A model generated the notes under the pieces. That model was not told the DNA's origin. It searched no databases and saw nothing but the letters and a program-made list of their open reading frames with translations. From Nitrosomonadales bacterium (GTDB taxonomy: Bacteria > Pseudomonadota > Gammaproteobacteria > Burkholderiales > Gallionellaceae): a DNA stretch of 59,246 nucleotides. How positions within the stretch are numbered: position 1 is the stretch's first letter; the number at the start of each line of letters is the position of its first letter. Where the stretch lies: the NCBI GenBank assembly GCA_016721605.1, contig JADKHS010000011.1, forward strand, positions 1 through 59,246. The letters are read 5' to 3'. A program made the translations under genes and the position numbers. Positions 37,752-46,675 of this stretch are shown here, one piece after another.

Positions 37752-39041
37752 CTAGAAATTCATTGATCCATAAACCCAGAATTTATTAGTATCTATACAG
37801 GCCGCACAGTTAACATTATCAACAGCATTGTCTGCCCTAAAGCGTGCATACCTGGAACCTACGGAATAGGTTTTGTTGATTGCCTTAGTCGCAATCAAAT
37901 CATATTCTGTTCCATACTTGTTACCGCCATGGTCTGCTTTGAAATCATGATAATCAGCTCCGAGAACAACCCCCGCTACTGTCGTCCTTGCGCTTACGTA
38001 AACATCCCTAAGCCCATTTTTTGGAGTAACCAGGAACACATCAGCCCATCCATTAAATGCGAATAATGTAGCCAAAGGCGTCGAGAGCGATTGTTTTCCA
38101 TTACTGCTTAGCAATTCATAACCTAATTTGAATTGGGCAACGTTGATATCTATGCCACCCTCCAATCGGGTATAGTGAACATTGTAGTTGTTCGGATTAT
38201 CTTTATAATCAGACTGGTGCGCATACTCTGCTAGATACGGAAGCTTATAGTCACCTACTGGAGCATTGCCCTTAATTTTACCGCCTAATGTTTTCGTTGA
38301 ATTAGCTAAACCAAATGCTCTCGCGGAGGGATCGTAATCCAGGAAATAACCATAACCAACCAATTCAGCAAAGCCCAATCCTTTGTAGTTTACGTTAAAG
38401 AGGGGAGACCTCATGTGATGGTTGCCCAACAATGCGCCAGTTCCATTGTCAATGGAGGCATCACTGAATACGCGATTAACATTGGTAAGAAAAGCTGCCG
38501 AGATTGTAGTATCAGGGAGCGATTTGTTGACAGCTGAAAGGCCATCATAAGTTTGATGGTTTTGGCGCCAATCAACGTTACCAATCCAGCGGTCGTCGTC
38601 ATATCTAATGAGTTGACGACCAAATTTTAATTTTGTTTGGGGAGCGCCACTGTAACTTAGGTAGGCTTGGTTGAGCTCTGTGACATTCGCATCTGCCACA
38701 ACAGAATAATTAGTTCTGCCATTTACCCGGCTATTGTAAGCATCGTTGGCCGAAATATGCTCAATTTGAACCATACCGCCGAACCCCATATATTCTGCTG
38801 TCTCATAACCCAAGCGCAATCGGAGAGTTGAGGCATTAGCCTCTTTAAGACGAGCGCCGCTTGCTGGGTGTGGTTGATCAACATTTTCATAGCGGTATTG
38901 CAAATTGGCGGAAACCTTACCGCCCGTCAGAGCTTCGGTGAAACTGTCTGCTGAATATGCCTCTGTAGCCAGCGCGAGTAATGCTAGCGGCGTAAAGACT
39001 AATGACATTTGCTGAGCTAATGTTCTATTTTTGAGCTTCAT
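37752..39041 (-). CDS. Outer-membrane porin (alginate_exp-like beta barrel)
   Basis: 429 residues. Signal peptide MKLKNRTLAQQMSLVFTPLA ending near EAYSAD. Mature protein with alternating strands (GKVSANLQYRYENVDQ, LRLRLGYETAEYMGFGGMVQ, LKFGRQLIRYDDDRWIG) ending in the C-terminal Phe (VYGSMNF) typical of Omp85-inserted barrels. It resembles porins annotated as alginate-export-domain proteins in Gallionellaceae and relatives; the substrate is unknown. Strong terminator follows. GGGAGG lies upstream of the ATG. Confidence 0.85.
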   Translation of the reverse strand: MKLKNRTLAQQMSLVFTPLALLALATEAYSADSFTEALTGGKVSANLQYRYENVDQPHPASGARLKEANASTLRLRLGYETAEYMGFGGMVQIEHISANDAYNSRVNGRTNYSVVADANVTELNQAYLSYSGAPQTKLKFGRQLIRYDDDRWIGNVDWRQNHQTYDGLSAVNKSLPDTTISAAFLTNVNRVFSDASIDNGTGALLGNHHMRSPLFNVNYKGLGFAELVGYGYFLDYDPSARAFGLANSTKTLGGKIKGNAPVGDYKLPYLAEYAHQSDYKDNPNNYNVHYTRLEGGIDINVAQFKLGYELLSSNGKQSLSTPLATLFAFNGWADVFLVTPKNGLRDVYVSARTTVAGVVLGADYHDFKADHGGNKYGTEYDLIATKAINKTYSVGSRYARFRADNAVDNVNCAACIDTNKFWVYGSMNF

Positions 39042-39367
39042 TGTTTGTTGCCTCCCTGGAAACGTTATGTTGGTTCTTTAGTAAAAAATTTTTAAGTCGT
39101 CACTTCTGCATGCATTTTCGGTACGTTAAACTCGATTGGACTGATCAAACTTCAACTGAAGCTACCACAATGGTAATAATTACGTAACCATTTCAATTTG
39201 CGAGCAATTTATCAATTTACCAACAATCTGTTTGTAGCTTACTGTTCATGAGTATATAACGTTTAAAGCTATTTGTTCTTATTTATAATAATTGTTGTAT
39301 TTCTGCAACATCTTCCTTAAATTAAGGAGTTGTGAAATTTATTGGGGTGGGCTTGAGTTTCAATTGC
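39042..39367. other. Intergenic region upstream of the porin
   Basis: AT-rich, no coding potential recognised; likely contains the porin promoter on the minus strand. Confidence 0.4.
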
Positions 39368-39790
39368 TTAAGGTATTTCTTGAATGACCTCAAAATCGTG
39401 CGTAATGTCCGCTGTCTTGCTTAACATAATGGAAGCCGAGCAGTATTTTTCTGCAGAGAGTTGGATAGCGCGCTCGACTTGCTCGGGCTTAAGGTCTTTG
39501 CCAGTCACGATAAAATGAAAATGGATTTTGGTAAATACCTTGGGGTCATCAACAGCCCGCTCGGCTTCGATTTTCACCACACAATTTGTCACTTGCTGGC
39601 GGCTTTTTTTGAGGATGTGAATAACATCGTAAGTGGTGCAACCACCCGTGCCGAGCAGTACCAGTTCCATTGGACGCGGCCCGAGATTATGGCCGCCACT
39701 TTCGGGAGGGCCATCCATTAGGATGGCATGGCCACTTTCGGTTTCACCCAAGAAGGAAACCTGCTCTACCCATTTGATATTCGCTTTCAT
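39368..39790 (-). CDS. OsmC/Ohr family protein
   Basis: 140 residues. Thiol-peroxidase-type fold. The two family cysteines are seen in LGTGGCTTYDVIHILKK and QLSAEKYCSASIMLSKTADI. GPRPMELVLLGTGGC is the helix carrying the first. It belongs to the YhfA-like subgroup by motif. Known members reduce organic hydroperoxides; the substrate here is unknown. The start has AACGGTGAT upstream, so the ribosome site is weak. Divergent from rpsU. Confidence 0.88.
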   Translation of the reverse strand: MKANIKWVEQVSFLGETESGHAILMDGPPESGGHNLGPRPMELVLLGTGGCTTYDVIHILKKSRQQVTNCVVKIEAERAVDDPKVFTKIHFHFIVTGKDLKPEQVERAIQLSAEKYCSASIMLSKTADITHDFEVIQEIP

Positions 39791-40120
39791 ATCACCGTTA
39801 CCTTTTTATATTAAGTCTTAAATCTTTAGTTAATGTAATTATTTTCACAGGGCAAAAAACTGCGGACATCTTTTATGGGTGTCCTTAAAAAATAAGTGTG
39901 CCATATTTTAACTGATACCCTGGCAGTTCTCTGCATGATATTTAAGGGTTGATGATGTCATGACGCCCACCCGTTAGGAGGAAAAAACTAAGAAGGTGAA
40001 CAGACGGTTGTAATATTGTTACTGCCCTGTAGGACAGGACATCTAAATTCAGGTTGTGGAACAGGGCAGTATTTTGGTAGAATCGCGCCCTTAATTTTTA
40101 AGTTGAAGGGTAGTTTGTTT
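39791..40120. other. Divergent promoter region osmC/rpsU
   Basis: Contains a 10-bp inverted repeat (listed) and a candidate promoter TTGTGG-N18-TAGAAT ending near 40083 for rpsU. Nothing else recognised. Confidence 0.4.
40021..40070. repeat. Spaced inverted repeat upstream of rpsU
   Basis: ACTGCCCTGT and ACAGGGCAGT, exact reverse complements separated by 30 bases. They bracket the candidate -35 of the rpsU promoter. Could be an operator pair or a cruciform; role unknown. Confidence 0.7.
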
Positions 40121-40333
40121 ATGACAACTGTGCGTGTTAAGGAAAATGAGCCGTTTGAAGTGGCTATGCGCCGTTTCAAGCGATCAGTGGAAAAGACTGG
40201 TTTGTTAACTGAATTGCGCGCTCGCGAATTCTATGAAAAACCTACTGCGGAACGTAAACGCAAGCTGGCTGCTGCTGTGAAACGGCATTATAAGCGCCTG
40301 CGTAGCCAAGTCCTGCCGCCAAAGCTATATTAA
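40121..40333 (+). CDS. rpsU: 30S ribosomal protein S21
   Basis: 70 residues, MTTVRVKENEPFEVAMRRFK to RLRSQVLPPKLY. S21 sits near the anti-Shine-Dalgarno on the 30S platform and aids initiation. Basic, helical, full length. First gene of the rpsU-yqeY-dnaG-rpoD cluster, the classical macromolecular synthesis order with yqeY inserted as in many proteobacteria. The upstream extension of the frame is non-homologous; GAAGGG precedes this ATG. Confidence 0.96.
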   Translation: MTTVRVKENEPFEVAMRRFKRSVEKTGLLTELRAREFYEKPTAERKRKLAAAVKRHYKRLRSQVLPPKLY

Positions 40334-40407
40334 TTTCCTAAAACGGCTGGTGACTGCGCGTTGATGTGGAGCCTGCCGTTAAATTTCCCGCGAGATTGAA
40401 CTTAAGT

Positions 40408-40854
40408 ATGAATCTGGCGCAGCAAATCAGAGAAGACATGAAGACGGCCATGCGCGCGAAAGATTCGGTGCGCCTCGGCGCTATCCGCTTGTTGCTGGCC
40501 GCAATCAAACAACGCGAGGTAGATGAACGCATCGAGTTATCAGATGCCGACGTCATTGCAGTCATCAATAAAATGATCAAGCAACGGCGCGATTCAATTA
40601 TCCAGTTCGAAGCGGCAGCGCGGCAAGAGTTGGCCGACATTGAGAAATTTGAAATTAGCGTATTGCAGACATATATGCCGCAGCCGATGACTGAAGCTGA
40701 AGTTGAAGTTGCAGTTAACGATGCTATTGCCAGTAGTGGTGTCCAAAGCGCCCAAGAAATGGGTAAAGTGATTGCATTGCTTAAGACGAAGCTGGCGGGT
40801 CGAGCAGACATGAGCAAAGTTTCAGCGTTGGTGAAGGTGCGGTTGTCGCAATAA
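40408..40854 (+). CDS. GatB/YqeY domain-containing protein
   Basis: 148 residues from MNLAQQIREDMKTAMRAKDS. YqeY family shares the tRNA-binding tail domain of GatB (AMRAKDSVRLGAIRLLLAAI, ISVLQTYMPQPMTEAEVE, GVQSAQEMGKVIALLKTKLA). Cellular function is not well established. 74 bp after rpsU and ahead of dnaG, the usual position. The internal ATG is preferred over a start 14 codons upstream because family proteins begin at MxLxxxIxxD. Confidence 0.92.
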   Translation: MNLAQQIREDMKTAMRAKDSVRLGAIRLLLAAIKQREVDERIELSDADVIAVINKMIKQRRDSIIQFEAAARQELADIEKFEISVLQTYMPQPMTEAEVEVAVNDAIASSGVQSAQEMGKVIALLKTKLAGRADMSKVSALVKVRLSQ

Positions 40855-41013
40855 AATTGTAGTCCACCACTTAAGTCTTAATCACACAGTCATTTTCGCG
40901 TTCACGGAATAATGGCTGCAGTGAATATGAATCTGTCTCGTATTACGTAAAATCAGCAATCAATTACTCCTCGGTGTACATACCACATTGGTAAAACCAG
41001 AGGCGGAGCCAGG

Positions 41014-42750
41014 ATGATTCCAAAAAGCTTCATTCATGATTTGCTCAACCGTCTCGACATTGTGGATGTAATCGAGCGTTACGTTCCGCTTAAAAAAGCA
41101 GGCGCTAATTATGTTGCTTGCTGCCCTTTTCACAATGAAAAATCCCCCTCTTTTACGGTCAGTCAGAGTAAGCAGTTTTATCACTGCTTTGGTTGTGGTG
41201 CACATGGCACGGCTATAGGGTTTGTCATGGAGCACGGTGGGTTAGGTTTTGTCGATGCTGTGGAAGAATTGGCGCGTAGTGTTGGTGTAACGGTACCGCG
41301 CGAAGCGCCTATGCCGGAACAAACGCAACATAAGGTTACACCTGATTTGTATGAAGTAATGCAGTCAGCAACGCGTTATTATCGCGACCAGCTAAAGCAG
41401 TCATCACCTGCCATCGACTATCTCAAGCGGCGTGGCTTGAGTGGTGAAATAGCGTTACGCTTTGGTATCGGCTATGCGCCGGAGGGCTGGCAAAATTTGG
41501 GAAGCGTCTTTGCAAACTACCAGGACAGTAGCCTTTTAGAGACTGGTCTTGTAATAGAAAATGAGGATGGCAAACGGTATGACCGTTTTCGCGACCGCAT
41601 CATGTTTCCCATTGTGAATACGCGCGGCCAAGTAATCGGTTTTGGTGGGCGAGTGCTGGATTCAGGTGAGCCCAAGTATCTAAACTCGCCAGAGACCGCG
41701 CTATTCGAAAAAGGACGCGAGTTATATGGCTTGTTCCACGCGTTGAAAGCGATACGCGCCAAGCGACAGGTTTTGGTAGTAGAAGGCTACATGGATGTGG
41801 TAGCACTTGCCCAGCATGGTGTTGAATACGCTGTCGCCACATTAGGAACGGCGACTACGCCCTACCATGTGCAAAAGATGCTGCGTTTGACCGATAAAGT
41901 GATGTTTTGCTTTGATGGCGATGCAGCTGGGCAGCGTGCTGCGTGGCGCGCAATGGAGAATGCACTGCCGCAATTGGTAGATGGCAAGAGCATCGGTTTC
42001 CTGTTTCTGCCTTCGCGACATGATCCTGATAGCTTTATACGGGAGCATGGAACAGCGGCATTTGAGCAGTTACTGCAAGAGGCTTTGCCGCTGTCCAGTT
42101 ATGTGTTGCGTGAATTATCCACACAAGTTGACCTGCATACCCAGGAAGGACGCACTGCTTTATTGCAACGGGCCAAGCCTTTGCTAACAGTTATTTCTGC
42201 GCCTACTACTGCGCTGTTGCTACGTAAGGAGGTAGCGGCGCTGGCCGGGGTTTCCCAAGCGGAATTAGAAGCGCTGTATGCGATTAAACCGATAGGCGCT
42301 TTGCCGCGTCGCGCGCTACAAAAAGCGGCGCGCCCTGTAGTATCAAATTTGCGCGTATTACTACGCTGTTTATTATCTCAGCCCGATCTGGCGCGAGAGT
42401 TACCAGAAAATTGGATATTAGTGGGGGCGGAAGCGGCAGCGATTACTGCGTTGGCCGAGTGGTTGCGCACGCAAGAAGACGCGGTAAGTAGTGCAGCCAT
42501 AATCCAAAATTTTCAAGGCACAGTACATGAGTCATTATTAGCGGTAGAGCAAGCTGAAATTATGCAATGGGGTGAAACTTTTAATGTAGTCGCAGAGTTT
42601 CAAGATGTATTAATTAGGTTACGTAATGAACAGCGCAAACAGCAATTGCAAGACTTACATGTAAAAATGCATGGTGCAGGAATGAAAAGCTTGGACGAAG
42701 AGGAACGATCACTCTATTTACAGTTATTACAGCGCAATGAACCCAAATAG
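41014..42750 (+). CDS. dnaG: DNA primase DnaG
   Basis: 578 residues. Makes RNA primers for replication. Zinc finger CCPFHNEKSPSFTV and FYHCFGCG (CHC2 type, residues 39-64), the RNAP basic core (RFGIGYAPEGWQNL, DRIMFPIVNTRGQVIGFGGR), Toprim acidic residues in VVEGYMDVVALAQ and CFDGDAAGQRAA, and a helicase-interacting C-domain. Length is close to E. coli DnaG (581). Start ATG has GCCAGG upstream. Confidence 0.96.
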   Translation: MIPKSFIHDLLNRLDIVDVIERYVPLKKAGANYVACCPFHNEKSPSFTVSQSKQFYHCFGCGAHGTAIGFVMEHGGLGFVDAVEELARSVGVTVPREAPMPEQTQHKVTPDLYEVMQSATRYYRDQLKQSSPAIDYLKRRGLSGEIALRFGIGYAPEGWQNLGSVFANYQDSSLLETGLVIENEDGKRYDRFRDRIMFPIVNTRGQVIGFGGRVLDSGEPKYLNSPETALFEKGRELYGLFHALKAIRAKRQVLVVEGYMDVVALAQHGVEYAVATLGTATTPYHVQKMLRLTDKVMFCFDGDAAGQRAAWRAMENALPQLVDGKSIGFLFLPSRHDPDSFIREHGTAAFEQLLQEALPLSSYVLRELSTQVDLHTQEGRTALLQRAKPLLTVISAPTTALLLRKEVAALAGVSQAELEALYAIKPIGALPRRALQKAARPVVSNLRVLLRCLLSQPDLARELPENWILVGAEAAAITALAEWLRTQEDAVSSAAIIQNFQGTVHESLLAVEQAEIMQWGETFNVVAEFQDVLIRLRNEQRKQQLQDLHVKMHGAGMKSLDEEERSLYLQLLQRNEPK

Positions 42751-42794
42751 CGGCAATGCTAAATTGGCACACGGAAAGTTTTTGAAAAATCGGG

Positions 42795-42800
42795 TATAAT
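42795..42800 (+). promoter_or_regulatory. Candidate -10 box ahead of rpoD
   Basis: Perfect TATAAT in the dnaG-rpoD gap, 75 bp before the rpoD start. No good -35 at 17 bp spacing was found, so it is only a candidate. Confidence 0.4.
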
Positions 42801-42874
42801 CCGCACCCTTTTCAAAAGCATTGTGTTAACCCGCAATGTGTTAACTCATTTAATTAAATGGGAATCCACCGAAC

Positions 42875-44806
42875 ATGGCAACTCAGCAAGACAAGAAAAC
42901 ACCCATTTCAGCCAAACAGGCATCAATTGGAAAGCAAATTGCTGACTCTGTAGAGTTGTTGCAGGATATCGAGGCACGGCGTACGCGCCTGAAGGCCTTG
43001 ATTATCTTAGGCAAGGAGCGCGGCTATTTGACTTTCGGCGAAATTAACGATCATCTGCCAGAAATGTTGGAAGCCGAGCAGATTGAAGGCGTTGTCAGCA
43101 TGATCAACGACATGGGCATCACTGTGTGTGATGATGCTCCTGACGCTGAAAATCAGATTATGTCGGATGCGCCCCCTGTGGTGGCCGACGAAGATGCGGT
43201 GGAAGCCGCTGAGGCGGCGCTTTCTACAGTAGACTCGGAATTTGGCCGTACTACTGACCCGGTGCGCATGTATATGCGCGAAATGGGAACAGTGGGGTTA
43301 CTTACGCGCGAAGATGAAATCGTCATTGCCAAACGCATTGAAGAAGGCCTGAAGCATATGATTCAGGCGATTTCTGCCTGTCCAACCACTATTGCCGAAA
43401 TTCTAACGTTAGTCGATAAAGTGACGCGCGACGAATTGCGCATTGACGAAATTGTCGATGGCTTCATTGAGCCAGAAGATGAAACCATAATCGTCGAAGA
43501 AGAGCTTAGCGATGAGGCCATGGAGGATGATGATGAAGATGTAGAAGGCGACGAAGAAGATACCGAGGCTATTGCCGCAGCCAATCTGGCCAAGCTCAAG
43601 ATTGATGCGCTGGAGCGTTTCGCAATCATCCGCGACCTTTTTATCAAAATCGGCAAAGCTTATGAGAAGTATGGTTATCGAAGTGCACAGTACAATAAGT
43701 TGCAGGAGCAGATTTCCAACGAGCTTACGCAGTTCCGTTTTTCTGCCAAGCAGGTAGATTCACTTTGCGACACCATGCGCCATTTGGTAGAAGAAGTGCG
43801 CAGCCATGAGCGTATCATTCAAGAGCTATGCGTGACCAAGTCGCGTATGCCGCGTCCCCATTTTATCTCGACCTTTCCAGGCAACGAAGAGCGGTTAGAT
43901 TGGGTCGTGCGCGAAGTGGCTGCTAAAAAACCTTACAGCGAAACACTGTCACGTTTCCAGGCCGCCATCGTCGAGCAACAGCAGAAGCTGCTTGATTTGC
44001 AGCAGCGTGTGGGCATTCCCATTCGCGATCTGAAAGAAATCAACAAGCAAATGACCAACGGCGAAGCCAAAGCACGTCGCGCCAAGCGCGACATGATTGA
44101 AGCTAACCTGCGTCTGGTGATTTCCATCGCTAAAAAATATACCAACCGTGGCTTGCAGTTTCTTGATCTGATTCAGGAAGGCAATATCGGACTGATGAAA
44201 GCGGTAGATAAATTTGAATACCGCCGTGGTTATAAATTTTCGACATATGCCACGTGGTGGATACGCCAAGCCATTACCCGTTCCATTGCAGATCAGGCCC
44301 GCACCATACGTATCCCGGTGCACATGATTGAAACCATCAATAAGATGAATCGTATTTCGCGACAAATCTTGCAAGAAACCGGGCTGGAAGCGGATGCCGC
44401 AACGATGGCGCTAAAGATGGAAATGCCTGAAGACAAGATCCGCAAGATTTTGAAGATTGCCAAGGAACCGATTTCCATGGAAACCCCAGTAGGCGACGAT
44501 GACGATTCGCATCTGGGCGATTTTATTGAGGATTCGAATACTTTGGCACCTATCGAAGCAGCAGTATACGACAGCTTGCGCAATGTCACCAAAGACATTC
44601 TCGATTCGCTTACACCCCGTGAAGCTAAGGTACTGCGTATGCGTTTTGGTATAGAAATGAATACTGATCACACCCTGGAAGAGGTAGGTAAGCAATTCGA
44701 TGTGACACGTGAACGTATCCGCCAGATCGAGGCAAAAGCATTGCGTAAGCTCCGTCATCCGTCTCGTTCAGACAAGCTGAAAAGCTTTCTTGACGGCGAA
44801 AGTTAA
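42875..44806 (+). CDS. rpoD: RNA polymerase sigma-70 factor RpoD
   Basis: 643 residues. Housekeeping sigma factor. Region 1.1 at the N-terminus, acidic non-conserved region (EEDTEAIAAANLAKLKID), then region 2 NLRLVISIAKKYTNRGLQFL, DLIQEGNIGLMKAVDKFEYR, YKFSTYATWWIRQAITRSIA, region 3 IRIPVHMIETINKMNRISRQ and region 4 VGKQFDVTRERIRQIEAKAL. Length is normal. Intact. The same region-2 residues in the rpoH pseudogene at 6.4-7.3 kb differ clearly. Confidence 0.97.
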   Translation: MATQQDKKTPISAKQASIGKQIADSVELLQDIEARRTRLKALIILGKERGYLTFGEINDHLPEMLEAEQIEGVVSMINDMGITVCDDAPDAENQIMSDAPPVVADEDAVEAAEAALSTVDSEFGRTTDPVRMYMREMGTVGLLTREDEIVIAKRIEEGLKHMIQAISACPTTIAEILTLVDKVTRDELRIDEIVDGFIEPEDETIIVEEELSDEAMEDDDEDVEGDEEDTEAIAAANLAKLKIDALERFAIIRDLFIKIGKAYEKYGYRSAQYNKLQEQISNELTQFRFSAKQVDSLCDTMRHLVEEVRSHERIIQELCVTKSRMPRPHFISTFPGNEERLDWVVREVAAKKPYSETLSRFQAAIVEQQQKLLDLQQRVGIPIRDLKEINKQMTNGEAKARRAKRDMIEANLRLVISIAKKYTNRGLQFLDLIQEGNIGLMKAVDKFEYRRGYKFSTYATWWIRQAITRSIADQARTIRIPVHMIETINKMNRISRQILQETGLEADAATMALKMEMPEDKIRKILKIAKEPISMETPVGDDDDSHLGDFIEDSNTLAPIEAAVYDSLRNVTKDILDSLTPREAKVLRMRFGIEMNTDHTLEEVGKQFDVTRERIRQIEAKALRKLRHPSRSDKLKSFLDGES

Positions 44807-44848
44807 ATATATAATGAACGCACTTTGAAAAGTGCTTCAAACAGTATT

Positions 44849-44925
44849 GGGTCGTTAGCTCAGTTGGTTAGAGCAGAGGACTCATAATCCTTTGGTCCGG
44901 GGTTCAAGTCCCTGACGACCCACCA
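44849..44925 (+). tRNA. tRNA with anticodon CAT (Met or Ile2)
   Basis: 77 bases including CCA. Acceptor stem GGGTCGT/ACGACCC, D-loop AGCTCAGTTGGTTAGAGC, anticodon loop CTCATAA, T-arm GGGGTTCAAGTCCC. CAU is read either as elongator Met or, after lysidine modification, Ile-AUA; the CTTTGGTC variable/T-arm region resembles Ile2, but this is not settled. It serves as the integration site of the element downstream. Confidence 0.93.
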
Positions 44926-44927
44926 TA
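44880..44927 (+). repeat. attL: 3' half of the CAU tRNA
   Basis: This 48-base segment recurs as a 45-base copy at 53538-53582. The two differ in the variable/T-stem region: CTTTGGTCCGGGG here against CTTTGCTGGGG there, three bases shorter. The copy inside the intact tRNA gene is the likely attL or attB-derived side. Confidence 0.85.
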
Positions 44928-44933
44928 TAGAAT

Positions 44934-44961
44934 AAGGCTTGCAGCGATGCAGGCCTTTTTA
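44934..44961 (+). terminator. Intrinsic terminator after the tRNA
   Basis: AAGGCTTGCA, loop GCGA, TGCAGGCCTT, then a T-run. A similar stem (AAGCCTTG / TAAGGCTT) follows attR, as expected if the element brought its own terminator. Confidence 0.75.
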
Positions 44962-45020
44962 TTTCTGGATCATGGGGCACTGGTGGGGCACTACAGGTTA
45001 GCAAATGTCAACATATAGGC

Positions 45021-45242
45021 CTACGCCTGCCGCCCAACAATAACCAGTTTCGCCCGCTTATCTGGGTAGTCACGGATTGCCCTATCCAGCATTTCCTGTA
45101 ACGATTCACCTTGCACGCGCTTGGTAACCATCTGCCCGATCTGGACGGCATCAGCCGCATCGTCGCCGGGTTGCCAGAAGAAATCCCCAGCACAGGCCTT
45201 GTTGCGACTGCATCGTGATGAACTAAAACTCAGATTACCCAT
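45021..45242 (-). CDS. Hypothetical small protein of the element
   Basis: 73 residues, ending MLDRAIRDYPDKRAKLVIVG with an amphipathic C-terminal helix. No family recognised. It sits directly at the left end of the element on the opposite strand to the integrase, in a position often taken by small accessory or regulatory proteins. Confidence is limited because it is short. Confidence 0.45.
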   Translation of the reverse strand: MGNLSFSSSRCSRNKACAGDFFWQPGDDAADAVQIGQMVTKRVQGESLQEMLDRAIRDYPDKRAKLVIVGRQA

Positions 45243-45549
45243 AGATTACCCCCTGTTGTTGATCGAGCGAACCCTAGCCGAAACATCGCCGTAACATCGC
45301 TATGCCCCTAGGTTTTATTGGGGTATCGCTGACACAAAAAATACACCAATTTTTGGAGCTATTGCCCCATGAGTGCCCCACCATACTTTATATCCATAAA
45401 TCACATTGAATATATTAGCATTAAGACGTTAAAGCAGAAAACTATCTATTCTCTGTTGCTTTCTTTGCTGCTTTTGCTAGGCTGTTGCCATGAGTTGAAT
45501 TACTCAGCCTGAGAACAGTCAGGTAACAGGCAAATAACAGGGGGCAATC
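45243..45549. other. Integrase leader region
   Basis: No coding potential recognised between the small minus-strand gene and the integrase. GGGGGC precedes the integrase ATG. Confidence 0.4.
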
Positions 45550-46610
45550 ATGGCGAATATCGAGAAGCGCACTTCCAGTGACAACGAAACCAGCTACCGG
45601 GTAAAGGTGCGGATCAAGGGTTACCCCGTGCAATCAGCCACGTTTGAGCGCCTGACAGACGCGAAGAGGCAGTGGCTACCGAGTCCGCCATCCGTGAAGG
45701 CAGGCATTTCAAGACCACGGAAGCAAGCGCCATTCCGGGCGAAATGGTTGACCGCTACCTGCGCGATGTCATGCCGACCAAGCCCAAAAGCGAATATGCG
45801 CAAACGCGGCATTTGCTTTGGTGGAAGCAGGAGCTTGGGCAATATTCGCTGGCCGATGTAACGCCCGCCCTGCTTGCACAGTTCCGCGACAAGCTCGCCA
45901 GCGGCATCACCCCAAGGGGCACGGCACGCAGCCCGTCAACCGTGTTGCGCTACATGGCTGCTCTTTCACATGCCTACACAATTGCCGTCAAGGAATGGGG
46001 CTGGGTTGATGACACGCCCATGCGCAAAGTCAGCAAACCCAAGGAGCCGCGCGGAAGGGTGCGCTTCCTTTCCGAAGATGAGCGCGATGCCCTGCTCAAA
46101 GCCAGCCGCGAAAGCAAGAACCCAGACCTTTACCTTGCCGTGGTGCTGGCGCTTTCCACCGGCGCGCGACAAATGGAAATCATGACGCTGCGCTGGGCGC
46201 AGGTGAATTTGAAACGTGGCGCTATCACCCTGCACGAAACCAAGAACGGCGAGATACGCGCGCTGCCACTGGCAGGCCATGCAATGGAACTCATGACAGA
46301 ACGTGCCAAGCTACGGCGCATAGATACCGATCTTGTTTTTCCCGGACGCAAACCGGACAAACCGATTGATCTGCGCAACGCCTTTGAAGCCGCGCTCAAG
46401 GCAGCAGGCATTGTTAATTTTCATTGGCACGATCTGCGCCATACCGCCGCGAGCTATCTGGCGATGAACGGCGCAAGCCTGTCGGAAATTGCCGAAGTGT
46501 TGGGACACAAAACATTGCAGATGGTGCAGCGCTACGCCCACCTGTCCCATGCCCATACCAGCCGCGTTGTAGCCAGCATGAACGAAAAAATGTTCGGGGG
46601 GATGAAATGA
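45550..46610 (+). CDS. Tyrosine recombinase/integrase of the tRNA element (one frameshift)
   Basis: About 353 residues in two frames. N-terminal arm-binding part MANIEKRTSSDNETSYRVKV with IKGYPVQSATFERLTDAKR, then after an indel near 45668 the core ATESAIREGRHFKTTEASAI. The catalytic domain shows the tyrosine-recombinase set: TGARQMEIMTLRW (Arg), HWHDLRHTAASYLAMNG (HxxR), EVLGHKT (His) and VQRYAHLS (Tyr nucleophile). Such integrases use tRNA genes as attachment sites, consistent with attL 620 bp upstream. Function is doubtful only if the indel is real. Confidence 0.88.
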
Positions 46611-46675
46611 TGGGGCGCAAGTTAATTGAGTCCGATTTGCCGTAGATTACTGGACGAACGTATGGGGATTGCATG

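Noticed and set aside
43363..44374. Minus-strand frames of about 100-140 codons inside rpoD
   Set aside because: Low-complexity (serine-rich) antisense shadows of the sigma factor.
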